Positions 53,165 to 61,792 of a stretch of DNA of 63,164 nucleotides are shown piece after piece. Location: contig JAMCVZ010000027.1 in assembly GCA_023476565.1 (NCBI GenBank), forward strand, positions 1 to 63,164, read 5' to 3'. The position numbers were made by a program, and so were the translations under genes. Within the stretch, counting starts at the first letter, position 1. The number at the start of each line of letters is the position of its first letter. The notes beneath the pieces are model-generated. The model was not told the origin of the DNA. It saw nothing but the letters and a program-made list of their open reading frames with translations, and searched no databases. This DNA comes from Nitrospirota bacterium (GTDB taxonomy: Bacteria > Nitrospirota > Thermodesulfovibrionia > Thermodesulfovibrionales > Dissulfurispiraceae).

Positions 53165-53838
53165 GCTGCCTCTTCCTTCCCTTTGTATCGTATTCCGGCA
53201 ATAATGAAGGACTCATGGAAAGTATCCGCCGGGCAGTGCTGAAAGAACTGATGAATTCCGTTTCCGATCAGGTAGAGCTGAACGAGATCAGGATAGTGAA
53301 GGGAGCGGACATTATGAAATACGGGGGCGACTACGCGATCAAAGGCCTGAACATGAGCGGTTATAACGGCAGAAACAAGGCGCTTTTCGCGGTGTCGCTC
53401 ACGGACAAAAATGCAGCGACGCGGGAGGTGATCGTTGAGACATCATACGATGTCATGACAAACGCTTTTGTTGCGTCGAGGCCGCTTTCCGTCGGTACGG
53501 TGCTGACAGAGGGAGATTTCTACGAAATAACGCAGAAAAGTGCGAAATTGCCTCCGGGCGCCATAACCGAGAGAAAGGACATTGAAGGAAAGATTTTAAA
53601 AACCAACATCGGACAGGGTATCCTTTTCAAGTCAGGCTATCTGAGCACGACGGCGACCATCAAGAGAGGACAGAAGGTTAACCTTGTGATCGAAGGAGGC
53701 AATGTGGTCATATCGACCAGGGGCCAGCTCAGGAGCGATGCCGTTGTGGGCGGCGAAGCAAGGGTCCTTTGCGATATGTCCAAAAAAGAGGTAAGCGGAA
53801 TATTGGTAGCGCCGAATACGGTGAAGGTGAAAATATGA
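53113..53838 (+). CDS. flgA: P-ring assembly chaperone FlgA
   Basis: 241 residues. Signal peptide (KYACYLLLVICCCLFLPFVS), then a SAF domain and C-terminal beta domain (ASRPLSVGTVLTEGDFYEIT; GQGILFKSGYL; GQKVNLVIEGGNVVISTRGQ). It folds FlgI in the periplasm. AAAGGAGG ribosome site. The stop overlaps the flgH start. Confidence 0.93.
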   Translation: MKKGIFKYACYLLLVICCCLFLPFVSYSGNNEGLMESIRRAVLKELMNSVSDQVELNEIRIVKGADIMKYGGDYAIKGLNMSGYNGRNKALFAVSLTDKNAATREVIVETSYDVMTNAFVASRPLSVGTVLTEGDFYEITQKSAKLPPGAITERKDIEGKILKTNIGQGILFKSGYLSTTATIKRGQKVNLVIEGGNVVISTRGQLRSDAVVGGEARVLCDMSKKEVSGILVAPNTVKVKI

Positions 53839-54596
53839 AGAACAGTAACGAGTTGATAGTAACGAGTGACGAGCTAAAGAATAAAGAGGAAACCGGAAAC
53901 CTGTTGCGCATTTTTTTACTTTTTACTTTTTACTTTTTACTCGTTGCTGTCTTTACGGGTTGTACCGGTCTGAAAGAGGCCAGAGAAATAAAGACGGCGC
54001 CCATGCCGCCCAAATACTTCGAGACGAAGGAAAAGGAGAGGTACGCTTCGGAAGGCTCCCTCTGGATGGAAAGGGCATCGCTTTACGAAGATCGAAAGGC
54101 CCGGAGGGTAAACGACCTCCTGACTATCCTGATAACCGAGAGATCGACGGCATCAAAAAAGGCTTCCACGAATACCGACCGTGATTCATCGGGCAATTAC
54201 ACGGTGGCGAACGCCCTGGGCATGCAGGTCGACAACTTCCCCATGCTCAACGACCTGAACAAGGGATTCAAGGGAAGCGGGACCTCGAAGTTCAAGGGAA
54301 ACGGAGATACTACGCGGGAAGGGAAGCTGACCGCGACGATAACAGCTAAGGTGATGGAGGTCCTCCCCAATTCCAATCTGGTGATCGAATCGAGGAAAGA
54401 GGTCATCGTGAACAACGAAAAGGAGATCATCGTGTTGAGAGGGATCGTGAGGCCGGATGATATCCTGCCGAACAACACCATCCTCTCCCAGAACGTGGCG
54501 GACGCCCAGATATACCTTGTAGGTGACGGCGTCCTGGATGACAAGCAATCGCAGGGATGGCTTGTAAGACTCCTGGATAAGGTATGGCCGTTCTAA
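53835..54596 (+). CDS. flgH: Flagellar L-ring lipoprotein FlgH
   Basis: About 253 residues. Long N-terminal extension before a lipoprotein signal (IFLLFTFYFLLVAVFTGC, lipobox Cys near residue 45), then the L-ring signature SLYEDRKARRVNDLLTILIT and a C-terminal YLVGDGVLDDKQSQGWLVRL. Its extension and signal are encoded by a word-repeat hairpin (53841-53951). Presence means an outer membrane. ATGA overlap with flgA. Confidence 0.93.
   Translation: MKNSNELIVTSDELKNKEETGNLLRIFLLFTFYFLLVAVFTGCTGLKEAREIKTAPMPPKYFETKEKERYASEGSLWMERASLYEDRKARRVNDLLTILITERSTASKKASTNTDRDSSGNYTVANALGMQVDNFPMLNDLNKGFKGSGTSKFKGNGDTTREGKLTATITAKVMEVLPNSNLVIESRKEVIVNNEKEIIVLRGIVRPDDILPNNTILSQNVADAQIYLVGDGVLDDKQSQGWLVRLLDKVWPF
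53841..53951. repeat. Word-repeat hairpin (AGTAACGAGTGACGAG type) in the flgH 5' end
   Basis: AACAGTAACGAGTTGATAGT and AACGAGTGACGAGC on the left pair with TTTTTACTCGTTGCTGTC on the right (53934-53951). It is all within coding sequence. Confidence 0.7.
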
Positions 54597-54736
54597 TTAC
54601 CGTAATGCGTGATGAGTAAAGGGTATAGAAGATTAAAACAGGAGAAAATAATGAGAGATAAAGTGCAAACTGTAACCACCGTCTTTCTGACCGTTATTTT
54701 CTCACTTGTAACTCTTCACGCATCACGCATCACGGC
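54597..54736. repeat. Word-repeat hairpin running into the flgI signal peptide
   Basis: TTACCGTAATGCGTGATGAG on the left pairs with CTCTTCACGCATCACGCATC on the right (54711-54730). The right arm encodes residues of the flgI signal region (TLHASRITA). Confidence 0.75.
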
Positions 54737-55787
54737 CTCTGCCGAGCGTATAAAAGATATCGCCAGCTTCGCCGGCATCAGGGAAAATGAAATTATCGGG
54801 TACGGGATTGTTGTCGGGCTGAACGGGACCGGTGATAAAACGGGAACCTTCCTGTTTCAGCCCTTTGCCAATATGCTCACCAGAATGGGCATAACGATAA
54901 ACCCCTATGATACCGATGTAAAGAAGAAGACAAAGAATATAGCAGCCGTCATAGTTACCGCAAAGCTCCCCACCATGGTGAAGCCGGGCTCGAAGATAGA
55001 TGTGCAGGTATCATCCATTGGCGACGCAAAGAGCCTGCAGGGCGGGGTACTCCTCATGACTCCCCTGAAGGGACCTGATAACAACGTATATGCTGTTGCG
55101 CAGGGCCCCCTCTCCATAGGAGGTTTTATCGCGGGAGGGGGAGGGGCACAGATCATCAAGAACCATCCGAACGTAGGGACCATACCGAACGGGGCCATCG
55201 TGGAACGGGAAGTTCCTATTCAACTGAACAGCAAGAACAGGCTTGATATCCTCCTGGTAACGCAGGACGTTACAACCGCAAAGAGGATTGCGGATAAGAT
55301 AAACGATCGTCTTGGCGGCATCTTTGCAAAAGCGGAAGGTCCATCGACTATTTCCATTTTGATCCCGGACGCGTTCACGGATAAAGTGATTGACCTCATG
55401 TCAGCGGTTGAACAGATATCCGTTGATGTCGATGTGCCTGCGCGGGTCGTTGTCAACGAGAGGACAGGAACGGTCGTTATCGGCGAGAATGTCGCCATCA
55501 GCCCTGTTGCGCTTGCCCACGGAGGTTTGACCATCGAGATCAAGACAGAGCTCCAGGTTTCACAGCCCTTGCCGTTTGCCCCCGAAGGGGCGGCAACGGT
55601 AGTCGTTCCTAAACAGGAAACAAAGGTTGAAGAGAAGAAGGCGGCATTGATGGAGGTAAAGGGGACGACAATAGGTGAACTGGTCAAGGCGCTTAACGCG
55701 CTCGGCGTTACCCCGAGAGACCTTGTCGCCATATTGCAGGCTATCAAGGCTGCGGGAAGCCTTAAGGCCGATCTGGTGCTCATGTGA
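54651..55787 (+). CDS. flgI: Flagellar P-ring protein FlgI
   Basis: About 378 residues. Signal peptide (VTTVFLTVIFSLVTLHASRI), then RIKDIASFAGIRENEIIGYG, VVGLNGTGDKTG, GGAQIIKNHPNVGTIPNGAI and C-terminal LGVTPRDLVAILQAIKAAGS. ATG 54651 is chosen over 54609 because AGGAGA lies upstream. It overlaps the next gene. Confidence 0.96.
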   Translation: MRDKVQTVTTVFLTVIFSLVTLHASRITASAERIKDIASFAGIRENEIIGYGIVVGLNGTGDKTGTFLFQPFANMLTRMGITINPYDTDVKKKTKNIAAVIVTAKLPTMVKPGSKIDVQVSSIGDAKSLQGGVLLMTPLKGPDNNVYAVAQGPLSIGGFIAGGGGAQIIKNHPNVGTIPNGAIVEREVPIQLNSKNRLDILLVTQDVTTAKRIADKINDRLGGIFAKAEGPSTISILIPDAFTDKVIDLMSAVEQISVDVDVPARVVVNERTGTVVIGENVAISPVALAHGGLTIEIKTELQVSQPLPFAPEGAATVVVPKQETKVEEKKAALMEVKGTTIGELVKALNALGVTPRDLVAILQAIKAAGSLKADLVLM

Positions 55788-56518
55788 AACCGCCGACCAA
55801 CATAATAAGGCCCGAATCGGGGAATATCCAGATACAGGAGAAGGTGAAGGGAAAGTCTGATGCGAAAGTCATGGCAAAGGAAATCGAGACGGTTTTTCTC
55901 AATGAATTCATGAAAATCATGATGGAGCAGACATCTTTCGGCAAAGATAAGACTGTATCGACATTTATGCCCCTTATAACCTCGGAGATATCCAGGTCTC
56001 TTGCCGAGAGGGGTATTGGAATAGGCGATTTTCTAACTAAAAATAGTAACAAGATGGAAGTAACGAGTAACATGAAAGACAGTAACGAGTTAAAGGATGA
56101 AGAGGGCTCGTCACGCGTTACTCGGCACTCATCATTGTCTTTAAGCCCTCCGGTTGAGGGGAGGATATCTTCCGGGTACGGAACGCGGCATGATCCTATG
56201 GACGGAAAGCTGCACCACCATAACGGGATAGACATTGCCGTGCCTGAAGGCACCCCTATTACGCCGGCGGCGCCGGGCAGGGTTGTTTTCAGCGGACAAT
56301 CAGGGGGCTATGGCAATTGCGTGGTTATAGAACATGGAAACGGCATGACAAGTATCTATGCGCACAACTCTGTAAACTATGTAAGAACAGGTGACCTTGT
56401 AGACCAGGACAAAATTATTGCCCTGTCAGGTTCTACTGGAAAATCGACAGGTTCTCATGTGCATTTTGAAGTAAGAAAACAGGGGTCGCCAGTGGACCCC
56501 ATGGGCTTTTTCGGTTAA
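55784..56518 (+). CDS. flgJ: FlgJ rod-binding domain fused to an M23 peptidase
   Basis: 244 residues. Residues ~28-90 are the FlgJ rod-cap domain (AKEIETVFLNEFMKIMMEQT). After a hairpin-encoded linker, ~125-244 is an M23/LytM endopeptidase with zinc ligands in HHHNGIDIAV (His and Asp) and GSHVHFEV (HxH). In gammaproteobacterial FlgJ the second domain is a glucosaminidase; here a peptide cross-link cleaver would open the wall for the rod. GTG start overlaps the flgI stop. No signal peptide, as expected for type III export. Confidence 0.9.
   Translation: MKPPTNIIRPESGNIQIQEKVKGKSDAKVMAKEIETVFLNEFMKIMMEQTSFGKDKTVSTFMPLITSEISRSLAERGIGIGDFLTKNSNKMEVTSNMKDSNELKDEEGSSRVTRHSSLSLSPPVEGRISSGYGTRHDPMDGKLHHHNGIDIAVPEGTPITPAAPGRVVFSGQSGGYGNCVVIEHGNGMTSIYAHNSVNYVRTGDLVDQDKIIALSGSTGKSTGSHVHFEVRKQGSPVDPMGFFG
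56045..56134. repeat. Word-repeat hairpin (AGTAACGAGTAAC type) in the FlgJ linker
   Basis: AGTAACAAGATGGAAGTAAC, GAGTAACATG and GACAGTAACGAGT on the left pair with CGTCACGCGTTACTCGGCAC and TCATC on the right. It encodes the linker between the two domains of flgJ. Confidence 0.65.
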
Positions 56519-56541
56519 CTTTTATGGAAATTCTCCGATAT
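56516..56541 (+). promoter_or_regulatory. Candidate sigma28 promoter of flgM
   Basis: TAACTTTT (56516-56523), 10 bases, TCCGATAT (56534-56541) resembles TAAAGTTT-N11-GCCGATAA. flgM commonly has such a promoter, as part of feedback with FliA. Confidence 0.45.
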
Positions 56542-56565
56542 AATATTAATTAAGTAATATTATAT
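56538..56565 (+). promoter_or_regulatory. Perfect AT-only hairpin in the flgM leader
   Basis: ATATAATATTA (56538-56548) pairs perfectly with TAATATTATAT (56555-56565) over loop ATTAAG, ending three bases before the AAGGAGGAG ribosome site. It could be an operator or a weak RNA structure controlling flgM translation. Confidence 0.5.
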
Positions 56566-56583
56566 GCAAGGAGGAGTAAAGAG

Positions 56584-56877
56584 ATGAGAATAACCGACAG
56601 GATCGACATTTCGGGGTCAAATTTACAGAAACCCGACAAGGTTAAGGAAAAATCAGGGGAAAAATCAGAAGAAATCCTGACAAAGGACCAGGTAACCGTA
56701 TCTGAAAAGGCAAAGGAGATAGGAAGACTCCAGGCAGAGGTCAGCAAGGTTCCCGAAGTAAGGACTGACCGCGTGGACGAAGTGAAAAACGCCATTAATG
56801 CCGGCACTTACAATGTAAGGGGCGAGGCCGTAGCGGGTAAACTAGTAAAGGAGGCGATAATTGACTCACTTATATGA
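56584..56877 (+). CDS. flgM: Anti-sigma28 factor FlgM
   Basis: 97 residues. N-terminal MRITDRIDISG, VTVSEKAKEIGRL, and the conserved C-terminal FliA-binding part RVDEVKNAINAGTYNVRGEA. It holds FliA until hook completion, then is exported. Overlaps flgN. Confidence 0.95.
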   Translation: MRITDRIDISGSNLQKPDKVKEKSGEKSEEILTKDQVTVSEKAKEIGRLQAEVSKVPEVRTDRVDEVKNAINAGTYNVRGEAVAGKLVKEAIIDSLI

Positions 56878-57298
56878 AGAATTGGTCAATATTTTGGAAA
56901 AGGAGTTCTCCCTGTGCACCAGGATGGTTGAGCTTCTGCAACAGGAAAAGGACGTAATAATCAGCCTTGATCCAAAAGCCCTGGAGCAATTACTAAACGA
57001 CAAAGAGGCAATTACAAGCAGTATCAGGGGATGTGACGAGGAACGTGAAAAAATACTCGCGGCCCTCGGCTTCAAAAACAAAACGATATCTGAAGTTGCA
57101 GAGCTGGCAGGAGCAGATTACGAGGATAAGCTCACAGGCATCGCTTCAAAGTTTACTTCAATCATCCACAGCATAACGGAATTGAACAGATTCAACAGTA
57201 GATTGATCGAAAAATCTCTCTACTATATAAAAACCTCATACAATTTCCTGAGCACCTTTGATGTAAGCGCCCAGCATAAGATCTCGGTGGAGGTATAA
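56861..57298 (+). CDS. flgN: Flagellar chaperone FlgN
   Basis: 145-residue helical protein, typical FlgN length and N-terminus (LYEELVNILEKEFSLCTRMV, LLQQEKDVIISLDPKALEQL). Chaperone for FlgK and FlgL, which follow directly. TTG start 56861, six bases after AAAGGAGG, overlapping flgM. Confidence 0.92.
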   Translation: MTHLYEELVNILEKEFSLCTRMVELLQQEKDVIISLDPKALEQLLNDKEAITSSIRGCDEEREKILAALGFKNKTISEVAELAGADYEDKLTGIASKFTSIIHSITELNRFNSRLIEKSLYYIKTSYNFLSTFDVSAQHKISVEV

Positions 57299-59740
57299 AT
57301 GTCCGTTCTCGGTGTGTTTGACATTGCTCTGACATCGATGTTCGCTACAAAGAAGGCATTGGATACGACGGCGCATAACGTCTCCAACTCAGCGACGCCG
57401 GGCTACACAAGGCAGGACGTCGTCCTCGAAAGCATCCCGACAGGTATAATCACCAGCGCAGGGGATAGCGGACGGGGAGTCAGAATGTCGGGAGTGAAGA
57501 GATTGTATGATTCATTCGTAACCCTCCAGTTGAATACGGAGAAGTCCAATTTTTCCTATTGGGATGATTATCAAAAGGGTATTGTGAAGATAGAGAATAT
57601 CTTTAATGATGCGTCCGGTAACGGTATGAGCACGGTTTTCAACGATTTTTTCAATGCGTGGCAGGATGTCGCTCAGAATCCGGAAGGGTACGCGCAGAGG
57701 ACACTGCTCGTTAAAAAGGCCGATGATCTGAGCTCCCGTTTAAACAGGGCATATACGACACTTGATACCGAGCGTGCAGATATAGTTACAGGAAGCCAAT
57801 CTCTTGTAAATGAAATAAATACTATCAGCTCCAAGATTTCGGATCTGAATACGAAGATCGCCGGTTCCCCCGGGGCGCTGGACTTGATTGATCAGAGGGA
57901 CGGCCTTCTCCAGCGCTTAAACGAGATAGTAAGGGTTACCAGCTATGAAAACAGCGCCGGTGTTACCTCGGTTCTTATCGGAGGCACGCCCCTTGTCGAC
58001 GGTGGAAGAGTATTCAACATGTCCGTTTCCACCGACACGGCAAACAATATGCATTTTAATGTGAACATTACCAATGGAGTCGGCGCTATTATCGAGACAA
58101 GGGATATCACCAGTATCATATCGGGCGGCCCGGCAACAGGCGGTGAGCTCAAGGCAAACCTTGATTTAAGGGAGACGAAACTCCCCGGCTTTATGAACAA
58201 ATTGAACTATCTTGCTGTCGATCTTGCGGACATTACCAATTATTATCACAAACAGGGATACGGTCTGGACAGCCTGCCCGGAGGTAATTTTTTCAAACCG
58301 CTTACCCTGCTTGCCAAATACACCTCTGTGGGGTTCGCAACAGATCCTTCAACAACGACTTTTACTGCCAATGGCGGTACGTTAACCGTAAAACTGGGAG
58401 ATAATGATACAACACCTGCAACTGTTACCATAGCTGCAAACTCAACACTTAATGCGGTAGCGAGCGCTATAAATGCACAGGCCGGCTCGAAAGTATCTGC
58501 AGCAGTGGTGGATTTGGGCACCTCAACCGCGCATGATTACAGGATCAGTATCAAATCAAATCCCGACGGCAGATTGGGAGATGTAAGGATTTCAGCCGCA
58601 ACGACTGATGCGCTTGGCGCCGGTCTCAATTTGCTTTCGACCAGCGCGGTCATCTCATCGATGAGCGTAACCGATACGACCAGCGCCAATCCGCAGGCGC
58701 AATATAAGGTAGACTATAATACCACCGGAGGGGCCGGATATCAGCAAGAGGACACTACCGGAAGATATTGGCGTGTGCAGAAATCGACGGACGGGAGCAC
58801 CTGGACGACCATTACTCCGAACCCCGGCTATATTCCGTCGAATCCTTCGACACTTAACCAGACCCAGGTCAATTTAACCACGGATACCACCGGCTCATTC
58901 TGGAGGACTTTGGAGTTCGAAGGGGTTAAAGTGAGGATAGACGGCAACTGGGGGACAAATCCTAACGGGGAGACGTTCGATGTCCAGCTCGACCCGAATG
59001 CCGCAAAAAATATAGCAACGACATTTACCGACCCCAAAAGAATAGCCTCTTCCATTGATACCTTTTCTATCGACAGTTCGAATAACGGTATTGTGTTTAA
59101 CGTAGGCGGTGCAAATATAACAACGACAATTCCACCCGGTTCCTACGCTCCGGGCGACCTCGCAGCGGCGCTGACAACCGCACTGCAATCTGCATCAGGG
59201 GTTTCCGATACCTACACGGTTGCCTATAACCCGAATGTCAAGCAGTTCAAGATCATAAAGGCGAGCGGCGCCAACCCCCTCAATATACTGTGGACCAACG
59301 CCGGCTCGACAGGCAAGCAGGTTTTCGGTTTCAGCGCTGATGCCGGCATTGCTGCCGGTGCAGGCAGTTATGCGGTAAGCGATAACCCCGCTTCTGTCTT
59401 GTCTACTGCAATAAAAGCGATCCCCGGAGACAACAGGAATGCAAACACCATTGCCGACCAGTCAAACCAGACAGTCTTTGCGGGTATGAAGCCCCTTGAT
59501 TTTTATCGCGGTCTGGTCTCTGATGTGGGCGTAGAAGCGCTGTCGGCAAAGGAGAGTGTGAAATTTGAGAATACCATCGTGGAAGAGCTTAACAAGAGGA
59601 GGGATGAGCTTTCAGGTGTGAGCCTGGATGAAGAAGCTGCCAACCTTATCAAATATCAAAAATCCTTTGAGGCAGCCGCAAAGATGATTAGTATGGCCAA
59701 TGACTTGCTTGACACCATCATGAGAATGACAGGGAGATAG
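57299..59740 (+). CDS. flgK: Hook-filament junction protein FlgK (HAP1)
   Basis: 813 residues, well above the usual ~550. N-terminal SMFATKKALDTTAHNVSNSA and C-terminal VSLDEEAANLIKYQKSFEAA are canonical. Extra surface domains in the middle: a flagellin IN-like segment (GGTLTVKLGDNDTT...SAINAQAGSKVSAAV, ~360-400) and a beta-rich module (SIDSSNNGIVFNVGG...IPPGSYAPGDLAAALTTAL, ~595-690) that also occurs in FlgL. Starts on the flgN stop. Confidence 0.95.
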   Translation: MSVLGVFDIALTSMFATKKALDTTAHNVSNSATPGYTRQDVVLESIPTGIITSAGDSGRGVRMSGVKRLYDSFVTLQLNTEKSNFSYWDDYQKGIVKIENIFNDASGNGMSTVFNDFFNAWQDVAQNPEGYAQRTLLVKKADDLSSRLNRAYTTLDTERADIVTGSQSLVNEINTISSKISDLNTKIAGSPGALDLIDQRDGLLQRLNEIVRVTSYENSAGVTSVLIGGTPLVDGGRVFNMSVSTDTANNMHFNVNITNGVGAIIETRDITSIISGGPATGGELKANLDLRETKLPGFMNKLNYLAVDLADITNYYHKQGYGLDSLPGGNFFKPLTLLAKYTSVGFATDPSTTTFTANGGTLTVKLGDNDTTPATVTIAANSTLNAVASAINAQAGSKVSAAVVDLGTSTAHDYRISIKSNPDGRLGDVRISAATTDALGAGLNLLSTSAVISSMSVTDTTSANPQAQYKVDYNTTGGAGYQQEDTTGRYWRVQKSTDGSTWTTITPNPGYIPSNPSTLNQTQVNLTTDTTGSFWRTLEFEGVKVRIDGNWGTNPNGETFDVQLDPNAAKNIATTFTDPKRIASSIDTFSIDSSNNGIVFNVGGANITTTIPPGSYAPGDLAAALTTALQSASGVSDTYTVAYNPNVKQFKIIKASGANPLNILWTNAGSTGKQVFGFSADAGIAAGAGSYAVSDNPASVLSTAIKAIPGDNRNANTIADQSNQTVFAGMKPLDFYRGLVSDVGVEALSAKESVKFENTIVEELNKRRDELSGVSLDEEAANLIKYQKSFEAAAKMISMANDLLDTIMRMTGR

Positions 59741-59742
59741 CC

Positions 59743-61785
59743 GTGAAAATTACGACCCAGATGTTTTTTGATAGATTCCTTTCCGGTATTCAGAGGAACA
59801 TGGAAGCGGTAATCAGCGATAACGAGCAGATCTCCACGGGAAAGAAGATCAACCGGCCCTCGGATGATCCCTCAACGCTGGTAAGGATTATTAATTATAA
59901 AACTCAATTAGCCTCCCTGGGCGAGTATAAAAGGACTATTGACGCAGCAAAAGGCCCGCTCCAGGCGTTCGATTCAGCCTTTGGGAATCTAAGCGATATT
60001 CTCCAGAGGGCAAGCGAACTGGCAATAGGCGGGGCATCATCGACAACGGATGCGAACTCAAAGCTCATGATCTCAAAAGAAGTAGACATGTTGTACCAGC
60101 GGGCCGTTGGTATTGCCAATACGAAAATTGGCGACAGGTATATTTTTTCCGGCTTCCAGTCGAATGTTGCTCCTGTTGATGCCAACTCCGGTGAGTTTGT
60201 CGGAGACAGTAACACGCTTCAGTTAAATGTCGGCGTGGGTATAAACATTTCTGCGAACGTTTCTGCAGGCGGCTTGTTCAGTTTCAAACGTGCGTACACG
60301 ACGGACTCCTCAAATGCCATACTGCCTTCTTATAACTGGAACAATAACGGCTCCATTACCATTCCCGATGCAGACCCTGTTTCTGCATTGTACACATCTT
60401 CCGGGAGCTTTGTTAATTCCTCGGATGTTTTTACTGCCAACGGGGGGGCGTTGTCTATCAAGGTTGGTGACAGCAGTCAGACATCAGCCGGTGGATTTAT
60501 GATCAATGCCGCAAACAATATTATCAATATTGACGGCGCGAATCGAACCATACCGGGCGGTATTTATACCGGAGCAGGTCTTGCCGCCGCTCTTTCAGGA
60601 TTGGTTGCAGGAGTGGCTTTCAATTATGATTCTTCCAGCCATTCATTTTCCATTAACGGTGCAGGACATACCATTGATCTTTCCGCCTCAAACAGCAGGA
60701 GCATACTTGGTTTTAATTCCGCGCCTGTACAAACCCTGAGCAGTACAGGGATTAAAAGTGATTTTTCTGTCGGTGATGTCAACCTTGCTGCTAACGCAAC
60801 TCTTAATGATGTTCGTAATACTATAAACACCGCCGTCGCAGGGGTAAAGGCGGAGGTGGTGAATTTCGGAACGCTCACGGGCCAGGATTACCGGCTTGTC
60901 GTTGCCTCGAATCCCGTCGGAAGCTCCGATAAGATAAAAGTCACTGTCTCCACCACTGATGCGGCAGGTACGGGGCTTAACCGGCTTTCCTATGATAAAA
61001 GTACCACTGTCAATATGACGCTCGGGACGGATATCAAAAATTATAATTACTTCAGCGATCTGTCAACAGCCAATGACAGTATTGCAATAGACAGTTCGAA
61101 TAATGCTATTAATATTAAAGAGGGAGCGCTTTCCGGAACGGCGACCATCACTCCCGGGACGTATTCGGCAACGCAATTAGCTGCAGCAATCAAAACTGCA
61201 TTGGAAGCTGCAACCGCTTCCGCAAACACCTATGCGGTTGCTTATGATCCAAATGCCAGGAAATTTACCATTACGAGTAATGGGGGCAATCTGGATACCC
61301 TTACTTTGTACTGGTCGAATACGGCATCAACAGCGCGTCAACTGTTAGGATACAATGCAGCAGACGTAAATGTTGCACCGGGCAGCTCTGATGTGAGCAA
61401 CAATGCGGTTTTAGCGAATTACTATAGTTTTAATAATAATTACCTCAATCAAGATAACATACTTCGCGCTTTGAACTTCCTGAAAGTATCTCTTGAATCG
61501 AATGATGCCGGCAGGATCGGGAAGGCTATCGGTTACGTTAATACGGTATCGGAAAAAGTTTATCAAACCGCGGCGGATATCGGTTCACGGCTGAACAAGA
61601 TCGACGCGGAGGAAAAGTATCAGGGTGATGTGGAGCTTAATGTCAATACTTATTTGTCGAATGATCAGGATACCGATTTCGGGAAAGTGGTCTCCGATAT
61701 CGCACAAAGGCAGAATGCGCTGCAGGGGCTCAGAACCATTTCAACGGACTTTCTGAAAACAAGTCTCTTCGATTTTCTCAAATGA
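59743..61785 (+). CDS. flgL: Hook-filament junction protein FlgL (HAP3)
   Basis: 680 residues, about twice the common length. Flagellin-like N-terminus (GIQRNMEAVISDNEQISTGK, KINRPSDDPSTLVRIINYKT) and C-terminus (NKIDAEEKYQGDVELNVNTY, DIAQRQNALQGLRTI). The middle is filled with IN-like and LAAAL modules (GGIYTGAGLAAALSGL; TPGTYSATQLAAAIKTALEA) matching those in FlgK. GTG start 59743. Confidence 0.94.
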   Translation: MKITTQMFFDRFLSGIQRNMEAVISDNEQISTGKKINRPSDDPSTLVRIINYKTQLASLGEYKRTIDAAKGPLQAFDSAFGNLSDILQRASELAIGGASSTTDANSKLMISKEVDMLYQRAVGIANTKIGDRYIFSGFQSNVAPVDANSGEFVGDSNTLQLNVGVGINISANVSAGGLFSFKRAYTTDSSNAILPSYNWNNNGSITIPDADPVSALYTSSGSFVNSSDVFTANGGALSIKVGDSSQTSAGGFMINAANNIINIDGANRTIPGGIYTGAGLAAALSGLVAGVAFNYDSSSHSFSINGAGHTIDLSASNSRSILGFNSAPVQTLSSTGIKSDFSVGDVNLAANATLNDVRNTINTAVAGVKAEVVNFGTLTGQDYRLVVASNPVGSSDKIKVTVSTTDAAGTGLNRLSYDKSTTVNMTLGTDIKNYNYFSDLSTANDSIAIDSSNNAINIKEGALSGTATITPGTYSATQLAAAIKTALEAATASANTYAVAYDPNARKFTITSNGGNLDTLTLYWSNTASTARQLLGYNAADVNVAPGSSDVSNNAVLANYYSFNNNYLNQDNILRALNFLKVSLESNDAGRIGKAIGYVNTVSEKVYQTAADIGSRLNKIDAEEKYQGDVELNVNTYLSNDQDTDFGKVVSDIAQRQNALQGLRTISTDFLKTSLFDFLK

Positions 61786-61792
61786 GGCCGGA

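Noticed and set aside
12146-56134. Repeated short words as possible CRISPR arrays
   Set aside because: Words are degenerate, with no constant repeat-spacer periodicity and no cas genes; they form inverted, not regularly spaced direct, repeats.
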